From Actinomycetota bacterium (GTDB taxonomy: Bacteria > Actinomycetota > Actinomycetes > Actinomycetales > Microbacteriaceae): a DNA stretch of 25,851 bases. Made by a program: the position numbers and the translations under genes. The notes under the pieces are model-generated. The model was not told the DNA's origin, made no database searches, and saw only the letters and a list, made by a program, of their open reading frames with translations. The stretch covers positions 1 through 25,851 of the forward strand of contig RFNI01000052.1 in NCBI GenBank assembly GCA_009927245.1. Reading direction: 5' to 3'. Of this stretch, positions 23,415 through 25,851 are shown piece after piece (within the stretch, counting starts at the first letter, position 1; the number at the start of each line of letters is the position of its first letter).

Positions 23415-24923
23415 ATGTCCGAGACATTTAACCTCAGCTTCGAAGAGTTCAAAACGCACGCTCGGACTGGTGCAGTTGTTCCCCTAATTCGAACAGTCTT
23501 CGCTGGTGATGAAACACCTGTTGGTCTATACGAGAAGCTTTCCAAGGGCAAATCTGGAACTTTCCTTTTGGAATCGGCAGAGCAGGGTGTCTGGTCTCGT
23601 TTCAGTTTCATTGGGGTCAACTCGAGAGCGTCCCTTAGGCAAGCAGCTGGACAGTTAGAGATTTCTAATCTCGAACATGTATTACCTACTGGTGAGCAGC
23701 TAGCAAAAGATTCTTTAGAAGCTATCGACCAGATTCAAACTTCTTGGAAGAGTGCTTCAATCGCTGACCTACCTCCACTATCTTCAGGACTAGTTGGTTT
23801 CTTCGCCTGGGACATCATTCGTGCTCTTGAGAAGTTGAAAGTTGCTCCACCAAAGACATACAACAGCCCTGTCGTGCACTTGGAGTTAGTCCGTGATCTT
23901 GTCGTTGTTGATCACAAAACAAGCAACTTGCTTCTAGTTTCAAACATCTACTGTTCCGAGAACACCGACTTGGCTTCTGAATACTCATTGGCACAGGCGC
24001 GCATCAACGACATGCTCGCTCAGATTAGCGTTGCAAACCAGCCTGCTATCTCAGCAGAGGATGGTGCAGTTGATACTGAGATCAAGCACCTGATCAGTAA
24101 CAGTGACTTCATTGCGATAGTTGAGAAAGCTAAAGAGCACGTTGTTGCAGGAGATGTCTTCCAAGTTGTTCTGTCTCAACGTTTCGAGATCGAGCTTAGA
24201 GCTAGGCCTATCGATGTCTACAAGGTTCTAAGGTCTCTGAACCCAAGTCCATACATGTATTTACTGAACTTCCAGGACAACGATGGCGGTTACGCGATTG
24301 TTGGCTCTTCTCCTGAAGCACTGGTAAAGGTAAACAACGAACATGTTGTTATGCACCCGATAGCAGGGTCAAGACCTAGAGGTGAAGATAACGCTACAGA
24401 TCTTGCTCATGAGGAATCATTGAAGGCGGACGCTAAAGAGCGTGCTGAACACCTGATGCTAGTTGATCTTGCCCGAAACGACTTATTGAAGGTTTGTAAG
24501 CCTGACTCTATCGAAGTAACAGAGTTCATGAAGATTGAACGCTTCAGTCACATCATGCATTTGGTCTCAACCGTTGAGGGAAGTCTTGGTGAAGGAAACA
24601 CCCCTCTCGATGTGTTCAAGGCTACATTCCCGGCTGGAACCTTATCTGGAGCACCTAAGCCAAGAGCTTTGGAGATCATTGACGACCTGGAGCAATACAA
24701 CCGTGGAGTTTTCGGTGGGGTAGTTGGTTACCTTGATTTTGGTGGCAACGCTGACTTGGCTATCTGTATTAGAACTGCGTTCATGCGCGAAGGAACCGCC
24801 CACGTTCAGGCAGGAGCTGGGATCGTCTTGGACTCAGTTCCGCACCTGGAATATGAAGAGACTGTGCACAAGATGGGTGCTGTAATTGCGGCAATCAAGA
24901 AGGCTAACCAGCTATTCGGCTAG
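23415..24923 (+). CDS. trpE: Anthranilate synthase component I
   Basis: Converts chorismate to anthranilate using ammonia from the TrpG glutaminase. The 502-residue protein has the tryptophan feedback motif LLES at 51-54. The chorismate-binding domain shows HPIAGSRPRG, ERAEHLMLVDLARNDL, FPAGTLSGAPKPRALEIID and AGAGIVLDSVPHLEYEET. The LLES motif and linkage to trpC favour TrpE over the paralogue PabB. It starts 3 bases after hisI, which joins the his and trp blocks. trpG and trpD are not in the window. Confidence 0.96.
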   Translation: MSETFNLSFEEFKTHARTGAVVPLIRTVFAGDETPVGLYEKLSKGKSGTFLLESAEQGVWSRFSFIGVNSRASLRQAAGQLEISNLEHVLPTGEQLAKDSLEAIDQIQTSWKSASIADLPPLSSGLVGFFAWDIIRALEKLKVAPPKTYNSPVVHLELVRDLVVVDHKTSNLLLVSNIYCSENTDLASEYSLAQARINDMLAQISVANQPAISAEDGAVDTEIKHLISNSDFIAIVEKAKEHVVAGDVFQVVLSQRFEIELRARPIDVYKVLRSLNPSPYMYLLNFQDNDGGYAIVGSSPEALVKVNNEHVVMHPIAGSRPRGEDNATDLAHEESLKADAKERAEHLMLVDLARNDLLKVCKPDSIEVTEFMKIERFSHIMHLVSTVEGSLGEGNTPLDVFKATFPAGTLSGAPKPRALEIIDDLEQYNRGVFGGVVGYLDFGGNADLAICIRTAFMREGTAHVQAGAGIVLDSVPHLEYEETVHKMGAVIAAIKKANQLFG

Positions 24924-24951
24924 CCCAACAAACAAAGCATTCTTTAGTTGT

Positions 24952-24957
24952 TAAGAT
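24952..24957 (+). promoter_or_regulatory. Putative -10 element upstream of the small membrane gene
   Basis: TAAGAT fits TANNNT inside the 56-base AT-rich gap after trpE. A start near 24964 would give a leader of about 16 bases containing GAAAGG (24967-24972), the likely Shine-Dalgarno sequence, 7 bases before TTG 24980. Confidence 0.35.
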
Positions 24958-24979
24958 TATTAGGACGAAAGGTATCAAA

Positions 24980-25195
24980 TTGGCTCACGACAGCAATGAT
25001 CTAGGACACGGACACTCAACAGCAGCATGGAGCGCAGTTATTGTCGCGATTTTAGGAGTGACGCTTCTGACTTTGGGTGTTTGCCTTCCTGAGAGCAGCA
25101 TCACCATTGTTGGAACCATTGTTACCTTCATCTCTTTCTTTGTCGGTCCAGTACTAGCCAAGCTTGGTTACGGCGTAGCTGGTAAGAAGCAATAA
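24980..25195 (+). CDS. Small two-helix membrane protein of the HGxxPAAW type
   Basis: The function is unknown. The 71-residue protein has HGHSTAAW at residues 10-17, a variant of the HGxxPAAW motif with Thr for Pro. This family is found in actinobacterial trp regions. Two hydrophobic helices (about 18-36 and 41-59) are followed by a basic tail KLGYGVAGKKQ. The histidine-rich N-terminus could bind metal or heme, but that is speculation. It starts at TTG with GAAAGG 7 bases upstream; no ATG or GTG in frame keeps the motif. It sits between trpE and trpC, 8 bases before trpC. The usual companion Trp-operon-associated membrane protein is absent. Confidence 0.85.
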   Translation: MAHDSNDLGHGHSTAAWSAVIVAILGVTLLTLGVCLPESSITIVGTIVTFISFFVGPVLAKLGYGVAGKKQ

Positions 25196-25203
25196 CACAC
25201 TTG

Positions 25204-25851
25204 ATGCTAGAAGACCTGTTTGCCGGAGCGATTGCTGACGCCCAATCACGAACAGAACGTGTCTCTAACGCTCAACTAGATTCAATGGTTTCGAAACAGA
25301 GCCCTGCTCTTGACGCTAAAGCGTTCCTTAACTCTGGCAACAACATCAGAGTTATCGCTGAAATAAAGCGAGCAAGTCCATCTAAAGGCGATCTAGCATC
25401 CATTCCTGACCCGGCTGCATTGGCGAAAGTTTATGAAGACGCAGGAGCAGCAGCCATTAGCGTCCTAACCGAAGAGCGTAAGTTCAAAGGCAGCCTTGAA
25501 GACCTGGCAGCAGTCCGTAACGCAGTGTCAGTGCCACTGCTTCGAAAAGACTTCATTGCAACAGAGCGACAGATCCTGGAAGCAAGAGCTTATGGCGCAG
25601 ATATAGTCCTGCTGATCGTCGCTGGGCTAGAACAGTCAAAGATGCAATCTCTATTCAGATTCATCCAGTCCTTCGGAATGATCCCTTTTGTTGAGACTCA
25701 CAACGCTGAAGAGGTAAAGAGAGCTGTCGATGCCGGCGCTGAACTGATTGGTGTAAACGCTAGAGACCTAGCGACCTTTGAAACCGACAGAGGGCTATTT
25801 GCTGAACTTGTTGACATACTGCCTCGAAACAGCATCGCTGTCGCTGAGTCC
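25204..25851 (+). CDS. trpC: Indole-3-glycerol phosphate synthase, 3' end outside window
   Basis: Closes the indole ring of tryptophan. The 216 residues present are an uninterrupted open frame that runs off the window; the family is about 255-270 residues long. Visible signatures are VIAEIKRASPSKGD at about 51-63 (catalytic Glu/Lys), VLTEERKFKGSLEDL, LLRKDFIATERQILEARAYGADIVLLI, and GVNARDLATFETD. The ATG at 25204 gives the usual short N-terminal helix MLEDLFAGAIADAQSR; an adjacent TTG at 25201 would add one residue. No clear Shine-Dalgarno sequence is seen, so coupling to the preceding small gene is likely. Confidence 0.96.
   Translation, partial: MLEDLFAGAIADAQSRTERVSNAQLDSMVSKQSPALDAKAFLNSGNNIRVIAEIKRASPSKGDLASIPDPAALAKVYEDAGAAAISVLTEERKFKGSLEDLAAVRNAVSVPLLRKDFIATERQILEARAYGADIVLLIVAGLEQSKMQSLFRFIQSFGMIPFVETHNAEEVKRAVDAGAELIGVNARDLATFETDRGLFAELVDILPRNSIAVAES

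Noticed and set aside
24927..24953. AACAAAG...CTTTAGTT hairpin after trpE as a terminator
   Set aside because: The stem is AT-rich and bulged, and it overlaps the likely promoter of the next gene.
1..25851. Hidden defence, phage, toxin-antitoxin or other accessory system
   Set aside because: Every sizeable + strand frame belongs to a known core family, gaps are short, and I see no base-composition island or repeats indicating transfer.

Overview
This 25.9 kb window is a dense block of chromosomal housekeeping and biosynthetic genes, all on the + strand. I see no mobile element, tRNA, rRNA, CRISPR array or phage gene, and no gap longer than about 80 bases between genes. The gene order pyrR-pyrB-pyrC-carA-carB-pyrF-gmk-rpoZ-coaBC-metK-priA-fmt-rsmB-rpe is characteristic of Actinobacteria. 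So are the PGKGP loop of EF-P, a PriA without helicase motifs, and a small HGxxPAAW-type membrane protein in the trp region. GC is moderate (45-52% in the lines I counted by hand), spacing is very tight, and AGA and non-ATG starts are frequent. Together these suggest a streamlined, low-GC actinobacterium, most likely an aquatic Microbacteriaceae relative (Rhodoluna/Aquiluna type). The genus is inference.

Layout: (1) 1-3426, shikimate pathway aroE (5' end outside the window, with a frameshift), aroC, aroK, aroB. (2) 3444-4910, aroQ, efp, nusB. (3) 4932-13045, the pyrimidine operon pyrR-pyrB-pyrC-carA-carB-pyrF. It is headed by a recognisable PyrR-binding RNA hairpin that pairs with the pyrR Shine-Dalgarno sequence, and all five gene junctions overlap. 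(4) 13055-15119, gmk, rpoZ, coaBC. (5) 15168-20501, metK, priA, fmt, rsmB. (6) 20525-23411, rpe, then hisE-hisG-hisF-hisI. (7) 23415-25851, trpE, a 71-aa two-helix membrane protein, and trpC running off the end.

The pathways connect. aroQ, aroB, aroE, aroK and aroC lead to chorismate, which trpE draws on. rpe supplies pentose phosphate. PRPP is the substrate of hisG and the ligand of PyrR. pyrB to pyrF build UMP, while carA/carB also feed arginine synthesis. The non-biosynthetic genes serve translation, transcription and replication restart (efp, nusB, rpoZ, fmt, rsmB, priA).

I did not find an undescribed system. The points worth a second look are regulatory and evolutionary: a repeated TANNNT-N6-start arrangement that implies leaderless transcripts for several genes; the PyrR translational switch; the broken aroE frame; near-identical 8-nt overlapping junctions in the pyr operon; and the absence of genes (mihF, the Rv1382-type gene, the Trp-operon membrane protein) that often sit in these positions in larger actinobacterial genomes.
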